Part shown: positions 36,130-45,521 of the stretch, piece after piece | How the letters are laid out: every line of letters begins with the position of its first letter | Numbering within the stretch: position 1 is the stretch's first letter | DNA from: Enterobacter sp. RHBSTW-00175 | GTDB lineage: Bacteria > Pseudomonadota > Gammaproteobacteria > Enterobacterales > Enterobacteriaceae | Assembly (NCBI RefSeq): GCF_013927005.1 | Contig: NZ_CP055930.1 | Location: 4,898,001-4,962,000, forward strand | Length of the DNA stretch: 64,000 bases | Reading direction: 5' to 3' | Notes under the pieces: generated by a model | Databases searched by the model: none | Told to the model about the DNA's origin: nothing | Seen by the model: the letters and a program-made list of their open reading frames with translations, nothing else | Translations under genes and position numbers: made by a program

Positions 36130-36806
36130 TCCAGTATCTGAACGTCTTTTTCTATGATATCTACCCCTACCTGTGCGGCACGGTTTTCCTGGTGGGAAGC
36201 TGGCTGCGCTACGACTACGGGCAGTACACCTGGAGAGCCTCATCAAGTCAGATGCTGGATAAACGCGGGATGGTGCTGTGGTCGAACTTGTTCCATATCG
36301 GCATTCTGGGGATCTTCTTCGGCCACCTGTTCGGGATGCTGACACCGCACTGGGTTTATTCGTGGTTCCTGCCGATGTCGCAAAAACAGCTGATGGCGAT
36401 GATTGCCGGTGGCGTGTGCGGTGTACTGACGCTGGTGGGCGGTGCGGGTCTGCTGGTGCGCCGGCTGACCAACCCGCGGATTCGGGCGACCTCATCAACC
36501 GCCGATATCCTGATCCTCTGCGTGCTGCTGGTGCAGTGTATTCTCGGTCTGACCACGATCCCGTTTTCAGCTCAACACCCGGACGGCAGTGAAATGCTGA
36601 AACTGGTGGACTGGGCGCAGGCGGTCGTCACCTTCCGCGGTGGGGCGTCAGCGCATCTGGACGGTGTGGCGTTTATCTTCCGCGTTCACCTGGTGCTGGG
36701 GATGACCATCTTCCTGCTGTTCCCGTTCACACGTCTGGTGCACGTGTGGAGCGCGCCGGTGGAGTATCTGACGCGCAGGTATCAGGTGGTCCGATCGCGC
36801 CGCTGA
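36126..36806 (+). CDS. narV: Nitrate reductase Z, gamma subunit NarV (cytochrome b)
   Basis: 226-aa membrane subunit with five helices that binds two b haems and oxidises quinol. Conserved haem-ligand histidines occur in [19 protein letters not shown] (two) and in the late [24 protein letters not shown] segment (two). It closes the operon; a REP pair lies just downstream. Confidence 0.96.
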   Translation: MIQYLNVFFYDIYPYLCGTVFLVGSWLRYDYGQYTWRASSSQMLDKRGMVLWSNLFHIGILGIFFGHLFGMLTPHWVYSWFLPMSQKQLMAMIAGGVCGVLTLVGGAGLLVRRLTNPRIRATSSTADILILCVLLVQCILGLTTIPFSAQHPDGSEMLKLVDWAQAVVTFRGGASAHLDGVAFIFRVHLVLGMTIFLLFPFTRLVHVWSAPVEYLTRRYQVVRSRR

Positions 36807-36810
36807 TGGT

Positions 36811-36886
36811 GCCGGGTGGCGGCTGCGCCTTACCCGGCCTACGTTCGGGGATTTTGTAGGCCCGGTAAGCGCTAGCGCCACCGGGC
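36811..36886. repeat. Inverted pair of REP elements
   Basis: Two copies of the enterobacterial REP unit in opposite orientation: one starts GCCGGGTGGCGGCTGCGCCT (36811-36842), the other starts GTAGGCCCGGTAAGCGCTAG (36856-36886). They form a BIME-like structure between the convergent narV and nhoA genes and touch the nhoA stop codon. Typical role: transcript stabilisation or gyrase binding. Confidence 0.88.
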
Positions 36887-37731
36887 TATTTTCCGGCCTG
36901 TGGATGTGTTTCAAACCCGGCCATTACCGCCGTCAGTTCTGCCAGCGAAAAACCGTGTTTTGGGTCGTCCACACCCAGCCCAAACCGTTCTGTCATCAAC
37001 GCATACAGCGCTTCTGCATCCGCCAGATGGACTTGCTCTTCCACATGCCCGCTCTGCCAGTGGGTAAAGTTAAAGTTGGTCAGGGTCAGTTTGCCGCCCT
37101 CCGGCAGATGGCGACACATCAGCAAATGATGGCGGAAATGCGATTGCGGCCAGTGCGCCGACCAGAAATTCCCCATCACGTAATCACTGAAATACTGCGC
37201 CGTCAGGTCAAAATGGTACATCGACTGCCAGTGTTCGTGATGGCGGAACTGGAGCACCCAGTCGTTGCCTTCGCTAAGCAGGCGATACAGCCCGTGCGGC
37301 GTGGCTTGCTCTTCATTGGCGATTAAGCGAATCGGTGCCGTCAGCGTCTGCCCGCCAAAACCTACGTCAGCAATCCAGCGCTCACCGTTCAGCTCAACCA
37401 GCAGCAGGCGGTGCGTGCGCGGCGGCATTTGTGGCGGATTAGATAACACCACGCGCCCCAGCACGCTGCGTACCGTAAAGCCGATTTCACGCAGTACGCG
37501 TTCGAACAGGCCATTTTGCTCAAAGCAATAACCGCCGCGGCGCGCCGTCACCAGTTTGTCGACCAGACTCTGGTCCTCAAGATGGATTTCGCGCGGCAAC
37601 ACGACGTCGATATTTTCAAAGGGGATGGTGCAGTTATGCTGCAAATGCAGCGCACGGAGGGTGTCGATATCAACCGATACAGGCTGTTGCCAGCCTGTTC
37701 GCGCAAAATACGCACTCAGAAATGGAGACAT
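36886..37731 (-). CDS. nhoA: Arylamine N-acetyltransferase NhoA
   Basis: 281 aa, the length of E. coli NhoA; transfers acetyl from acetyl-CoA to arylamines and O-acetylates N-hydroxyarylamines. The catalytic triad Cys69 (RRGGYCFEQNG), His107 (PPRTHRLLLV) and Asp122 (IADVGFGG) is intact. The frame is open to 37842 but the family starts at MSPFL, 37731. Follows the nar operon convergently, as in Salmonella. Confidence 0.96.
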   Translation of the reverse strand: MSPFLSAYFARTGWQQPVSVDIDTLRALHLQHNCTIPFENIDVVLPREIHLEDQSLVDKLVTARRGGYCFEQNGLFERVLREIGFTVRSVLGRVVLSNPPQMPPRTHRLLLVELNGERWIADVGFGGQTLTAPIRLIANEEQATPHGLYRLLSEGNDWVLQFRHHEHWQSMYHFDLTAQYFSDYVMGNFWSAHWPQSHFRHHLLMCRHLPEGGKLTLTNFNFTHWQSGHVEEQVHLADAEALYALMTERFGLGVDDPKHGFSLAELTAVMAGFETHPQAGK

Positions 37732-37804
37732 GTCAGGGGTTCCTTGTTCAGTGATTCCCTGTTTATAAACTATTTTTGTCTGCCCACTGGTGCAAAAGTG
37801 CTTT

Positions 37805-39460
37805 TTATCTTTGGGTATTGCGCTGCATGATGCCAAGCGCAACCAGCATCAAAATCAGCCCGGTGATGAGTGTCAGGGTTGCCATCGCCATCCCTTGTCC
37901 GACTGAACCTTGTTCAAACTGCCGCCAGATAAAGACCGAGACGGTCTGCGTTCCCGTTGGCGCAAGTAATAACGATGTCACCAGCTCACGCGAGGCGATA
38001 GCAAACACCATCAGCATCGCCGCCAGCAGTGCAGGCGACACCAGCGGCATCACAATAAAACGTAACGCCTGAAACGCCGACGCCCCGTGAACCCGCGCGG
38101 CAGGCTCCAGATTACCGCCAAGCTGGCGTAAGGCACTGCCCACATAACGCACCGGCCGCGGCAGGAGCAAACAACAGTACGACAGCAGTAAAATGACCCA
38201 GGTGTTATAGGGCGAAACGGGCCAGAAGCGCTGATTCCACAGCAGGATCAGCCCCACACCCACCACAATTCCTGGCAGCGCGGCAGGCATCAGCGACAGC
38301 GCATCCAGCGCCGCGCGCCCTTTTATCTTCTGCACAACCACCAGCCAGGACGCCAGCAGCCCCAACATCCCGGTGATACACGCGGCACCCAACGCCAGCG
38401 ACAGACTGGTGCCCAGCGCAGAAAGCGCGTCACCCTGCTGGCTAAACAGCGCCACATAATGTGACATTGTCACGTTAGACAGCGTCACCCCACCGGATAA
38501 GGTTCCTAACACCCCGGATAACGCCATCGACGCGCCCGGCAGGATCACCGCAATACCGCCCACAAGTGCCATCAACACCACTATCGGCAGTGTGAATACG
38601 CCCGCATTCGCCCCGCTATTTTCCGTTGGTTTACCGGTCACGCTGGTGACATCATGATGTCCGGTCAGCTTTTTCTGTAAACCCCACGCCGACAGCGCGA
38701 TAACCACCAGCACGACAGAAAGCATCGACGCCCCGGAAAGATCCACCGGCCAATCTGCCAGTTTCTTTTCGATATCCGTGGTTAGCATCAGCACGCCCGC
38801 ACGGGTGCCAAGCGCCGCTGGCACGCCAAACTCCTCAATGGCCAGGGTAAATGCAAGCAGCATTCCTGCCGCCAGCGCCGGTGACAACATCGGCAAGGTG
38901 ATATGCCAGAAAGCCCTGGCTGCACTCGCGCCGTGGACACGAGCCACCAGCGCCAGACGCTGCCCACTCGCCAGCAGGCTGCGCGACACAGCAAAATAGA
39001 CCACCGGGAAAATATTCAGCGCCATCACCAGCACAATACCGGTTTTACTGAACAGCACATCGTTGAGATTGATGCCGGTTATTTGCTGGAGATAGCCGTT
39101 AGTTTGCAACACCAGCATCCACGACAACGCCGCAATATAGGGCGGCGTCAGGAACGGGATCAAGAAAAGCAAATCCCACAGACGCGGTGCAGGCAGGTTC
39201 AACAGCCCTCTCGCAACGCCAGGCGGAAAACCGATTAAGGCACTCACCAGCGCAACGCCGATGGCGATCTGAATCGTTCCACCAAGCATCGCGGGTAGTT
39301 GTGGCTCAGCCAGTAGCGTGCGAACGCCGCTAAAGGCACCACCAAAGTCACCTGCGTTAAATTGCGGGAACACCGCCTGTAAGGCGATAAACGACAACGG
39401 AAACGCCACCAGGATAACCAGCAGCATCAGCGTCATCGCGGACAAGAGTCGTTGATTCAC
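37805..39460 (-). CDS. ABC importer permease, fused two-domain (FbpB type)
   Basis: 551-aa permease with two homologous membrane halves, each ending in an EAA loop (ARVHGASAARAFWHITLPML at about 190 and ARVHGASAFQALRFIVMPLV at about 465), as in iron(III) importer FbpB/AfuB. About 12 hydrophobic segments. It is the last gene of a three-gene minus-strand operon (ATPase, binding protein, permease). Similar permeases also serve thiamine, phosphonate or sulphate systems; the iron assignment is the commonest for this arrangement but not proven here. Confidence 0.88.
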   Translation of the reverse strand: MNQRLLSAMTLMLLVILVAFPLSFIALQAVFPQFNAGDFGGAFSGVRTLLAEPQLPAMLGGTIQIAIGVALVSALIGFPPGVARGLLNLPAPRLWDLLFLIPFLTPPYIAALSWMLVLQTNGYLQQITGINLNDVLFSKTGIVLVMALNIFPVVYFAVSRSLLASGQRLALVARVHGASAARAFWHITLPMLSPALAAGMLLAFTLAIEEFGVPAALGTRAGVLMLTTDIEKKLADWPVDLSGASMLSVVLVVIALSAWGLQKKLTGHHDVTSVTGKPTENSGANAGVFTLPIVVLMALVGGIAVILPGASMALSGVLGTLSGGVTLSNVTMSHYVALFSQQGDALSALGTSLSLALGAACITGMLGLLASWLVVVQKIKGRAALDALSLMPAALPGIVVGVGLILLWNQRFWPVSPYNTWVILLLSYCCLLLPRPVRYVGSALRQLGGNLEPAARVHGASAFQALRFIVMPLVSPALLAAMLMVFAIASRELVTSLLLAPTGTQTVSVFIWRQFEQGSVGQGMAMATLTLITGLILMLVALGIMQRNTQR

Positions 39461-39499
39461 AAGAGGTTCCTGAAGACGGGGTTGCCCCCGTCAGATGGA

Positions 39500-40468
39500 T
39501 TACAGAGCGAAAATCGCGTTGAAACGCTTGAGAATATCGCCACGCGCGCGGGTTCCATCGCTTTTGGTTGGCAGCACTTTCAGCTCGCCTAACAGCGGAC
39601 GTTTCGCTTTCACATCATCGCGGGCAGGCATCAGCCAGGCGTCGGCCACCATCGCCTGACCTTCTGGCGACAGCACGTAATCCACAAAGGCTTTCGCATC
39701 GTCGGCATGTTGCGTCGATTTAAGGATCATCATCGGACGCGGCGCAATCACCGTACCGCTGGCCGGGAAGATGACCTTCAGGGATTCCCCCTGGTTGATG
39801 TTGCCATAAGAGACATAATCCACTGCGCCGAACACGGCCGCCTTCGCGCCCTGCATCACCGGCGTGACGGCCTGTGCGTTCGGGCCGCTTACCACCATGC
39901 CGTTCTTTTTCAGCTCATCAAACAGCGCCCAGGCTTTATCGCCCATCCCGTTTTGCAGACCGATCAGCAAATCCAGCGATGCACCGGACAGCGCCGGGTC
40001 TGGCGTGGTGACTTTGTCTTTAAAGGCGTCGGTCGTCAGGTCTTGCCACTCTTTCGGCTCTGGCGTCCCGCTTTTGGTGTTCCAGACGATCCCGAGCGCC
40101 GACACCCCTTGCGCGACGAAGTCGGTAGATTTGAGGTCCGCCGGGACTTTTTCCGCATTGGTGCTCTGGTACGGCAGCAACCAGCCACGGGTATGCAGAT
40201 CTTCTGCGGTATCCCAGGATGCGGAGATCAAAATATCCGCCTGCGGGTTAGCTTGTTCTGCTTCCAGACGTGCCATCACCTTGCCGGTCGTGGCCTGGAA
40301 GATATCCACTTTCACGCCAGTTTTCTTTTCAAATCCCGTTGCCAGATTTTTAGCAAGCGATCCCGGGCCTGCGGTATAGACAGTCAGCGCGTGGGCGCTG
40401 GACATCATGACGGACGATAACGCCATTGCGAGCAGAACTCCTTTTTTCACGGACATTGTGGCTTTCAT
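39500..40468 (-). CDS. ABC importer solute-binding protein (FutA/AfuA-like)
   Basis: 322 aa with a signal peptide ending SAHA-L (about residue 27) and a type II periplasmic binding fold (LTVYTAGPGSLAKNLATGFEKKTGVKVDIFQATTGKVMARLEAE, residues about 28-70, read in segments). The DILISASWDTAEDL and VDYVSYGNINQGESL segments fit the ferric/phosphonate-binding class. FbpA-type iron ligands (paired tyrosines near residues 195-196 in FbpA) are not evident; only single Tyr residues are seen, so a non-iron ligand is possible. Its start overlaps the ATPase stop by 4 bp. Confidence 0.86.
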   Translation of the reverse strand: MKATMSVKKGVLLAMALSSVMMSSAHALTVYTAGPGSLAKNLATGFEKKTGVKVDIFQATTGKVMARLEAEQANPQADILISASWDTAEDLHTRGWLLPYQSTNAEKVPADLKSTDFVAQGVSALGIVWNTKSGTPEPKEWQDLTTDAFKDKVTTPDPALSGASLDLLIGLQNGMGDKAWALFDELKKNGMVVSGPNAQAVTPVMQGAKAAVFGAVDYVSYGNINQGESLKVIFPASGTVIAPRPMMILKSTQHADDAKAFVDYVLSPEGQAMVADAWLMPARDDVKAKRPLLGELKVLPTKSDGTRARGDILKRFNAIFAL

Positions 40469-41157
40469 GCAAACTCCCCTGAGGATGAAATCAAACGATC
40501 GGCAGCAACGCTGCCAGCAGATAAATGCACGATGCGATCGGCCAGGATTTCAGCCTCCCGACGGTCGTGGGTAACGTACACGGCAGTCGTCCCGAGCTGG
40601 CGCAGCAGTGCGGCCATCTCCTGACACAGTGATTCACGCAGTTCGCTATCGAGGTTGGAGAGCGGCTCATCAAAGAGCAGCACACGGGGTTCGGCGACAA
40701 TGGCGCGAGCAAGCGCCACGCGCTGCTGCTGGCCACCAGATAACCCGGCCGGTTTACGCCCGGCAAAATCCCCCAGCCCCACGCGCGACAAAGCCTTCGC
40801 TACGCGGGATTCACATTCCGGGCGAGGGATATTACGCATCTTTAACGGGAAGGCGACATTCTGCGCCACGGTCATGTGCGGCCACAGGGCATAGTCCTGA
40901 AAGACCATACCGATATCGCGCGCGTCAGGCGGTAATGACCACCCTGCTTTCGCGACCAGGCGTTCACCAAACCAGAGTTCGCCCGAGGCAGGCTGTGTCA
41001 GCCCGGCGAGCAGACGGAGCAATGTACTTTTGCCGCACCCTGATGGCCCTAACAGCGCAACCACACTGCCAGCCTCAATGTGCAGATCTATCTGATTCAA
41101 TACAGTATTCGCGCCAAAAGCGTACGACACGCTTTTGAGCGTTATGGAAGTGAGCAT
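40465..41157 (-). CDS. ABC importer ATPase, short form
   Basis: 230-aa ATPase with Walker A LGPSGCGKSTLL (about 34-45), signature LSGGQQQRVALARAI, Walker B VLLFDEPLSNLD and the H-loop YVTHDRREAEILADRI. FbpC/PotA-type ATPases usually run to about 350 aa with a C-terminal TOBE/regulatory domain; that domain is absent, so inhibition through it cannot occur. First gene of the operon with the binding protein and permease. Confidence 0.9.
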   Translation of the reverse strand: MLTSITLKSVSYAFGANTVLNQIDLHIEAGSVVALLGPSGCGKSTLLRLLAGLTQPASGELWFGERLVAKAGWSLPPDARDIGMVFQDYALWPHMTVAQNVAFPLKMRNIPRPECESRVAKALSRVGLGDFAGRKPAGLSGGQQQRVALARAIVAEPRVLLFDEPLSNLDSELRESLCQEMAALLRQLGTTAVYVTHDRREAEILADRIVHLSAGSVAADRLISSSGEFA

Positions 41158-41293
41158 ATTGTTATCCTCTTTGGGATTTACTGTCGGCCACTGTAGGGAG
41201 CGAGTGTGACGAAAACATGACGATCATGTTGCGTCTTGATTTCTTATGCGCTTCAGTCGTTTAATGCCGATAGCCACGTTGAGAGGAATATCT

Positions 41294-41866
41294 ATGAGCG
41301 CGTTTCGCCCTGTTGAGTTAAAGCACGCCAGCCGTCTGCTGAATCACGGCCCTACGGTGTTGATCACCAGCCGTGATGAATCGATCGGTCGCCGCAACGT
41401 GATGGCCGCGGCCTGGTCGATGCCCGTCGAGTTTGAACCGCCGCGCATTGCCATCGTGGTGGATAAAAGCGCCTGGTCGCGTGAATTAATTGAGCGCAGC
41501 GGTAAATTTGGCATCGTGATCCCGGGCGTGGCGGCAGCAAACTGGACTTATGCGGTCGGCAGCGTAAGCGGGCGCGATGAAGATAAATTCAACTGCTATG
41601 GCATCCCGACGATCAACGGCCCGGTGCTTGGTCTGCCGGTAATTGAAGAGAAGTGTCTGGCGTGGATGGAGTGCCGGTTATTGCCGGTAACCTCCGCCGC
41701 AGAAAAATACGACACCTTGTTTGGAGAAGTGGTTTCCGCTGCAGCGGATGAACGCGCATTTGTGGCCGGTCGCTGGCAGTTTGACGGGGATAAGCTGAAT
41801 ACACTGCACCACCTCGGCGCCGGAACGTTTGTAACCAGTGGGAAGATGGTGAAGGCACCGGATTGA
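41294..41866 (+). CDS. Flavin reductase-like domain protein
   Basis: 190-aa protein with the FMN-binding split-barrel of the flavin reductase-like/DIM6-NTAB group (ITSRDESIGRRNVMAAAWSMPVEFEPPRIAIVVD; read in segments). It may supply reduced FMN to an oxygenase or act alone; no partner gene is adjacent, the nearest luciferase-like monooxygenase being 32 kb away. Start 41294 is supported by GAGAGGA; ATG 41246 lies further upstream without a site. Divergent from the ABC operon. Confidence 0.85.
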   Translation: MSAFRPVELKHASRLLNHGPTVLITSRDESIGRRNVMAAAWSMPVEFEPPRIAIVVDKSAWSRELIERSGKFGIVIPGVAAANWTYAVGSVSGRDEDKFNCYGIPTINGPVLGLPVIEEKCLAWMECRLLPVTSAAEKYDTLFGEVVSAAADERAFVAGRWQFDGDKLNTLHHLGAGTFVTSGKMVKAPD

Positions 41867-41992
41867 TTTAATTAATCATATCATGATGAATTATATCGAT
41901 TTTTGATGACATTTTATGCTTAGCATCTTATCGCGAAAGGGAGGATATTTCTGACGCTGTTGCAATAACAGCCTCTCGATAAGGAAATATCT

Positions 41993-42355
41993 ATGTCATG
42001 GAATAAGCATGAAGCAGTGTCATATGCGCGAAGTCACGCGAGTCTTCGTAGTGGTGGTTATTGTGCCCGTGCTGTAGCAGCAGCTATACGAGCGGGCGGA
42101 TTGAAAATTGAAGGTGCTGATGCCAATGACTTCTGGCGTTCGCTTGAAAAAGCCGGATTTTCAAAAGTGTACGGTAACCCGATTGAAGGTGATGTGGCTG
42201 TTATAGATGCGTTACCTGGTCCACATCAGCATGGGCACGTATGTATTTACGATGGCTCCGGTACCTGGTATTCCGATTTCAAACAGAACAGTCTTTACCC
42301 GGGGCCAACATATCGAAAGATCCAGCCTAAAATCACTATTTACAGGCACCACTAA
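41993..42355 (+). CDS. Tae2-like peptidoglycan amidase (BPSL0067 family), putative T6SS effector
   Basis: 120-aa protein without a signal peptide. It shows the NlpC/P60-like pattern of small T6SS amidases: a cysteine in GGYCARAV (Cys24), preceded by an N-terminal helix, and a histidine in HQHGHVCIYDG (His82) after a GDVAVID strand. This matches my memory of the BPSL0067 family, which contains Tae2 effectors of Burkholderia, cutting peptide stems in peptidoglycan. The next gene, 1 bp away, encodes an exported protein suited to be its immunity factor. GC is lower than in neighbours. No T6SS structural gene is in the window, so it would be an orphan module. RBS: AAGGAAAT before the ATG. Confidence 0.72.
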   Translation: MSWNKHEAVSYARSHASLRSGGYCARAVAAAIRAGGLKIEGADANDFWRSLEKAGFSKVYGNPIEGDVAVIDALPGPHQHGHVCIYDGSGTWYSDFKQNSLYPGPTYRKIQPKITIYRHH

Positions 42356-42356
42356 T

Positions 42357-42815
42357 ATGAGAAATATCTTTCTACTTTTACTGTTGTCTTCTTGCGCTGC
42401 TATGTCAGCTCAGAACGATCCGGTTAAGCAAGCAGTTGAATTCAACAATTGGTATATAAACCAAATCAGCAAGGATGTATTTCCCATTACTGCCGGAAAC
42501 GAAATCGACAAGTACGTTACAGCTTCAACAATGAAGAAGTTGCGGCATACACAGGATCCTGATTACGGTGAAAACGGAGAAGACTTTTACGACGCGGATA
42601 TTTTTCTAAAGGCTCAGGATATTGGTGATGACTGGCCCGGTAATGTAAAAGCCATTGCTGGAGATACCGACCCTGTCTGTGTGAACGTATACATCGCATT
42701 CGGAAAAAAACAGGATCATATAGTCATTGACTGTATGGTAAAAGAAAATGAAATCTGGAAGGTGCAGTCAGTCGCCAGTGTTGAATTTTTAAGAAATCTA
42801 GATGTTCCGAAATGA
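42357..42815 (+). CDS. Putative periplasmic immunity protein (Tai2-like, DUF3828 type)
   Basis: 152 aa starting with a lipoprotein-type or ordinary signal sequence (FLLLLLSSC, Cys13; alternative cleavage after MSA). The mature part is acidic and reminiscent of DUF3828-type proteins (DADIFLKAQDIGDDWPGN, then VCVNVYIAFGKK). Exported location is what is needed to neutralise a peptidoglycan-cutting effector in the periplasm. It follows the effector-like gene by one base. Identification as immunity protein rests mainly on this arrangement. Low GC, as for its partner. Confidence 0.66.
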   Translation: MRNIFLLLLLSSCAAMSAQNDPVKQAVEFNNWYINQISKDVFPITAGNEIDKYVTASTMKKLRHTQDPDYGENGEDFYDADIFLKAQDIGDDWPGNVKAIAGDTDPVCVNVYIAFGKKQDHIVIDCMVKENEIWKVQSVASVEFLRNLDVPK

Positions 42816-42881
42816 CCCAATCGACGATATGGCGGGAATGCTGATGCAATTCATTTTTTGCGAATCTCCTGTCGTAGCAAT

Positions 42882-42917
42882 AATGCACACGGCAACCATT
42901 TAGCTGCCGTGTGCATT
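42882..42917. terminator. Bidirectional terminator
   Basis: Perfect 13-bp stem (AATGCACACGGCA / TGCCGTGTGCATT) with a 10-base loop, between the convergent immunity-type gene and EF-G gene. TTAATT on one side and ATTATTG on the other; strong hairpin, moderate T-runs. Confidence 0.75.
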
Positions 42918-42925
42918 TAATTATC

Positions 42926-45025
42926 TTACTTCGTACGCCCTGCTATGATTTCATCCGCCACATTACGCGGTGCTTCAGCATAATGATGGAACTCCATCGT
43001 GTAGGTCGCGCGACCCTGCGACATCGAACGCAGCGTGGTGGCATAGCCAAACATCTCAGCGAGCGGCACGTCAGCTCGAATAATCTGGCTACCGTACTGT
43101 TCTTCCATGCCCTGCACCATACCGCGGCGGGAAGATAAATCCCCCATGATATTCCCGGCGTAGTCTTCCGGCGTTTCCACTTCGACGTGCATCACCGGCT
43201 CAAGAATGACCGGATCCGCTTTTCGCACTCCATCTTTAAAACCGAGGATTGCCGCCATACGGAATGCCATCTCCGAGGAATCGACATCGTGATACGAACC
43301 AAACGTCAGGGTCGCTTTCACATCCACCACCGGATAACCCGCCAGCACACCGGTGTTCATGGCTTCGCGCAGTCCTTTTTCCACTGAAGGAATGTACTCG
43401 CGCGGCACCACGCCGCCTTTAGTGGCATCTTCAAATTTGAAACCACTTCCCGGCGCTAATGGTTCAAGGCTCAGCACCACATGGCCGTACTGACCTTTAC
43501 CACCAGACTGGCGCACAAACTTGCCTTCGATATCTTTCACCGCTTTGCGCAGGGTTTCGCGGTACGTTACCTGCGGCCGACCGATGTTCGCCTCTACGCC
43601 AAACTCACGCTTCATACGGTCGACGATAATTTCCAGATGCAACTCACCCATCCCGGAGATAATCGTCTGCCCGGACTCTTCGTCTGTGTGCAGACGGAAC
43701 GACGGATCTTCCGCCGCCAGACGCTGCAACGCGATACCCATTTTTTCCTGGTCCGCTTTGGTTTTCGGCTCGATCGCAAGGGAGATCACCGGGTCCGGGA
43801 ACTCCATACGTTCAAGCGTGATCACCGCATTCGGGTCAGTCAGCGTGTCGCCGGTCGTGACATCTTTCAGGCCGACACAGGCTGCGATGTCACCCGTTCG
43901 CAGTTCATCCACTTCGTGCCGGTCATTGGCGTGCATCAACACAATACGCCCGATGCGCTCTTTTTTGCCTTTCACCGGGTTGTAGACCGCATCGCCTTTC
44001 CTCAGCACGCCAGAGTAAACGCGGATAAAGGTCAACTGCCCGACATACGGGTCGCTCATCAGTTTGAACGCCAGCGCTGAGAACGGTTCTTCATCGCTTG
44101 GGTGGCGTTCTGCGTGTTGCCCTTTTTCATCCACCCCATCAATGGCCGGAACGTCCAGCGGCGATGGCATCAGCTCGACAATGGCATCAAGCATTCGCTG
44201 CACCCCTTTATTTTTAAAGGCGCTGCCACATAGCATCGGCTGGATCTCCCCTGAAATGGTGCGTTTGCGCAGGCCACGGATAATATCGGCCTCATCAAGC
44301 TCACCTGTTTCAAGGTATTTATCCATCAGCTCATCGCTGGCTTCCGCCGCCGCCGACACCATTTTTTCCCGCCATTCCTGTGCAGTACTCAGCAACTCTT
44401 CAGGCACTGGTGCATAGGTAAACACCATGCCCTGAGTGGCGTCGTCCCAGACGATAGTGCGCATCTTGATGAGATCGACCACTCCGCTGAAATGATCTTC
44501 TGCGCCAACCGGGATCACAATCGGCACCGGATTGGCTTTCAGGCGATCGTGCATCATCTGCACAACGCGGAAGAAATCAGCCCCCGGGCGGTCCATTTTG
44601 TTGACGAACGCCAGGCGCGGCACATGGTATTTATTCGCCTGGCGCCAGACAGTTTCCGACTGCGGCTGTACACCACCTACGGAGTCATACACCATCACCG
44701 CGCCGTCGAGCACACGCATGGATCGTTCCACTTCAATGGTGAAATCCACGTGCCCGGGGGTGTCGATGATATTGATCCGGTGCGGCTCAAACCCTCTGTC
44801 CATACCCGGCCAGAAGCAGCTAACGGCTGCGGACGTAATGGTAATTCCGCGCTCTTGCTCCTGCGCCATCCAGTCAGTGGTTGCCGCGCCATCGTGTACT
44901 TCACCCAGTTTATGACTCATCCCGGTGTAAAACAGGATGCGTTCAGTAGTGGTCGTTTTACCGGCATCGATATGCGCGGAGATACCGATGTTGCGATAAC
45001 GTTCGAGAGGGATGGGTCGGGGCAT
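42926..45025 (-). CDS. Second elongation factor G (FusA paralogue)
   Basis: Complete EF-G, 699 aa (housekeeping E. coli FusA is 704). GTPase motifs are intact: [21 protein letters not shown] and [10 protein letters not shown]; domains II-V follow, including [17 protein letters not shown] and [15 protein letters not shown]. It differs from E. coli FusA at very many positions, and it is not in the rpsL-rpsG-fusA-tuf operon, so it is an additional copy. Upstream lies a divergent ArsR-family regulator with a palindrome overlapping the promoter. Ribosome site AAGGAAAT is good. Possible roles: a translocase resistant to an EF-G inhibitor, or one used under stress. It may have come from another proteobacterial group. 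Confidence 0.93.
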   Translation of the reverse strand: MPRPIPLERYRNIGISAHIDAGKTTTTERILFYTGMSHKLGEVHDGAATTDWMAQEQERGITITSAAVSCFWPGMDRGFEPHRINIIDTPGHVDFTIEVERSMRVLDGAVMVYDSVGGVQPQSETVWRQANKYHVPRLAFVNKMDRPGADFFRVVQMMHDRLKANPVPIVIPVGAEDHFSGVVDLIKMRTIVWDDATQGMVFTYAPVPEELLSTAQEWREKMVSAAAEASDELMDKYLETGELDEADIIRGLRKRTISGEIQPMLCGSAFKNKGVQRMLDAIVELMPSPLDVPAIDGVDEKGQHAERHPSDEEPFSALAFKLMSDPYVGQLTFIRVYSGVLRKGDAVYNPVKGKKERIGRIVLMHANDRHEVDELRTGDIAACVGLKDVTTGDTLTDPNAVITLERMEFPDPVISLAIEPKTKADQEKMGIALQRLAAEDPSFRLHTDEESGQTIISGMGELHLEIIVDRMKREFGVEANIGRPQVTYRETLRKAVKDIEGKFVRQSGGKGQYGHVVLSLEPLAPGSGFKFEDATKGGVVPREYIPSVEKGLREAMNTGVLAGYPVVDVKATLTFGSYHDVDSSEMAFRMAAILGFKDGVRKADPVILEPVMHVEVETPEDYAGNIMGDLSSRRGMVQGMEEQYGSQIIRADVPLAEMFGYATTLRSMSQGRATYTMEFHHYAEAPRNVADEIIAGRTK

Positions 45026-45094
45026 GATATTTCCTTAAGTCTCAAAGACTGTGTTGTGAAGGCCAGGATGGCCGCTTATTCATTCGTTTGCTAT

Positions 45095-45128
45095 AATAGT
45101 CCTATTGTACGAGTATTATCGAACTATT
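45095..45128. promoter_or_regulatory. Palindromic operator candidate between EF-G paralogue and ArsR gene
   Basis: A 34-bp imperfect palindrome with outer arms AATAGT / ACTATT and inner matches (12 of 17 positions symmetric). It includes a TATAAT-like element at 45092-45097 on the plus strand and its mirror ATTATA on the minus strand, so binding would block either promoter. Length and placement fit an ArsR-family dimer site. Confidence 0.6.
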
Positions 45129-45186
45129 TTTTCGTGATTGACCTATTGTTGATATAGCTCAATCTGATGACTGACGCAGGAAAACT

Positions 45187-45486
45187 ATGATCCCAAACCA
45201 CCCGGAACCTGAACAAATACTGCTGGAAAATGTGTTGTTTGCCCTCGGCAACCCGCTACGCTTATCGATAATCCGCCGTCTTGCCGATGGCGAAGAGCTG
45301 AGCTGTAATGCTCTGCGACCAGAAGACGTGGTGAAGTCCACCATGACCCATCACTGGCGCGTTTTACGCGACAGCGGCGTGATCTGGCAGCGCCCCCAGG
45401 GGCGAGAAAACATGATTTCACTGCGAAGAGACGATCTTGACGCCCGCTTTCCGGGGCTGATGGCAATACTGTTGCAGGTGAAGTGA
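45187..45486 (+). CDS. ArsR-family winged-helix regulator
   Basis: 99-aa DNA-binding protein with the ArsR wHTH layout: FALGNPLRLSIIRRLADGEELSCNAL, then KSTMTHHWRVLRDSGVIWQRPQGREN. The classical ELCVCDLC metal-binding motif is not present and only one cysteine (in SCNAL) is visible, so a metal sensor role is doubtful; a small-molecule or unliganded repressor is more likely. Divergent from the EF-G paralogue, which is its probable target. Confidence 0.88.
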   Translation: MIPNHPEPEQILLENVLFALGNPLRLSIIRRLADGEELSCNALRPEDVVKSTMTHHWRVLRDSGVIWQRPQGRENMISLRRDDLDARFPGLMAILLQVK

Positions 45487-45521
45487 ACCACGTGTAGCCA
45501 TTTGTCGATAAGGAGCCCAGT

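Noticed and set aside
37732..37842. 37-codon N-terminal extension of nhoA
   Set aside because: Not present in the family; the shorter start gives the exact 281-aa length with the catalytic triad at the expected numbers.
43481..44080. 199-aa plus-strand ORF antisense to the EF-G paralogue
   Set aside because: His/Arg-rich shadow translation of conserved EF-G sequence.
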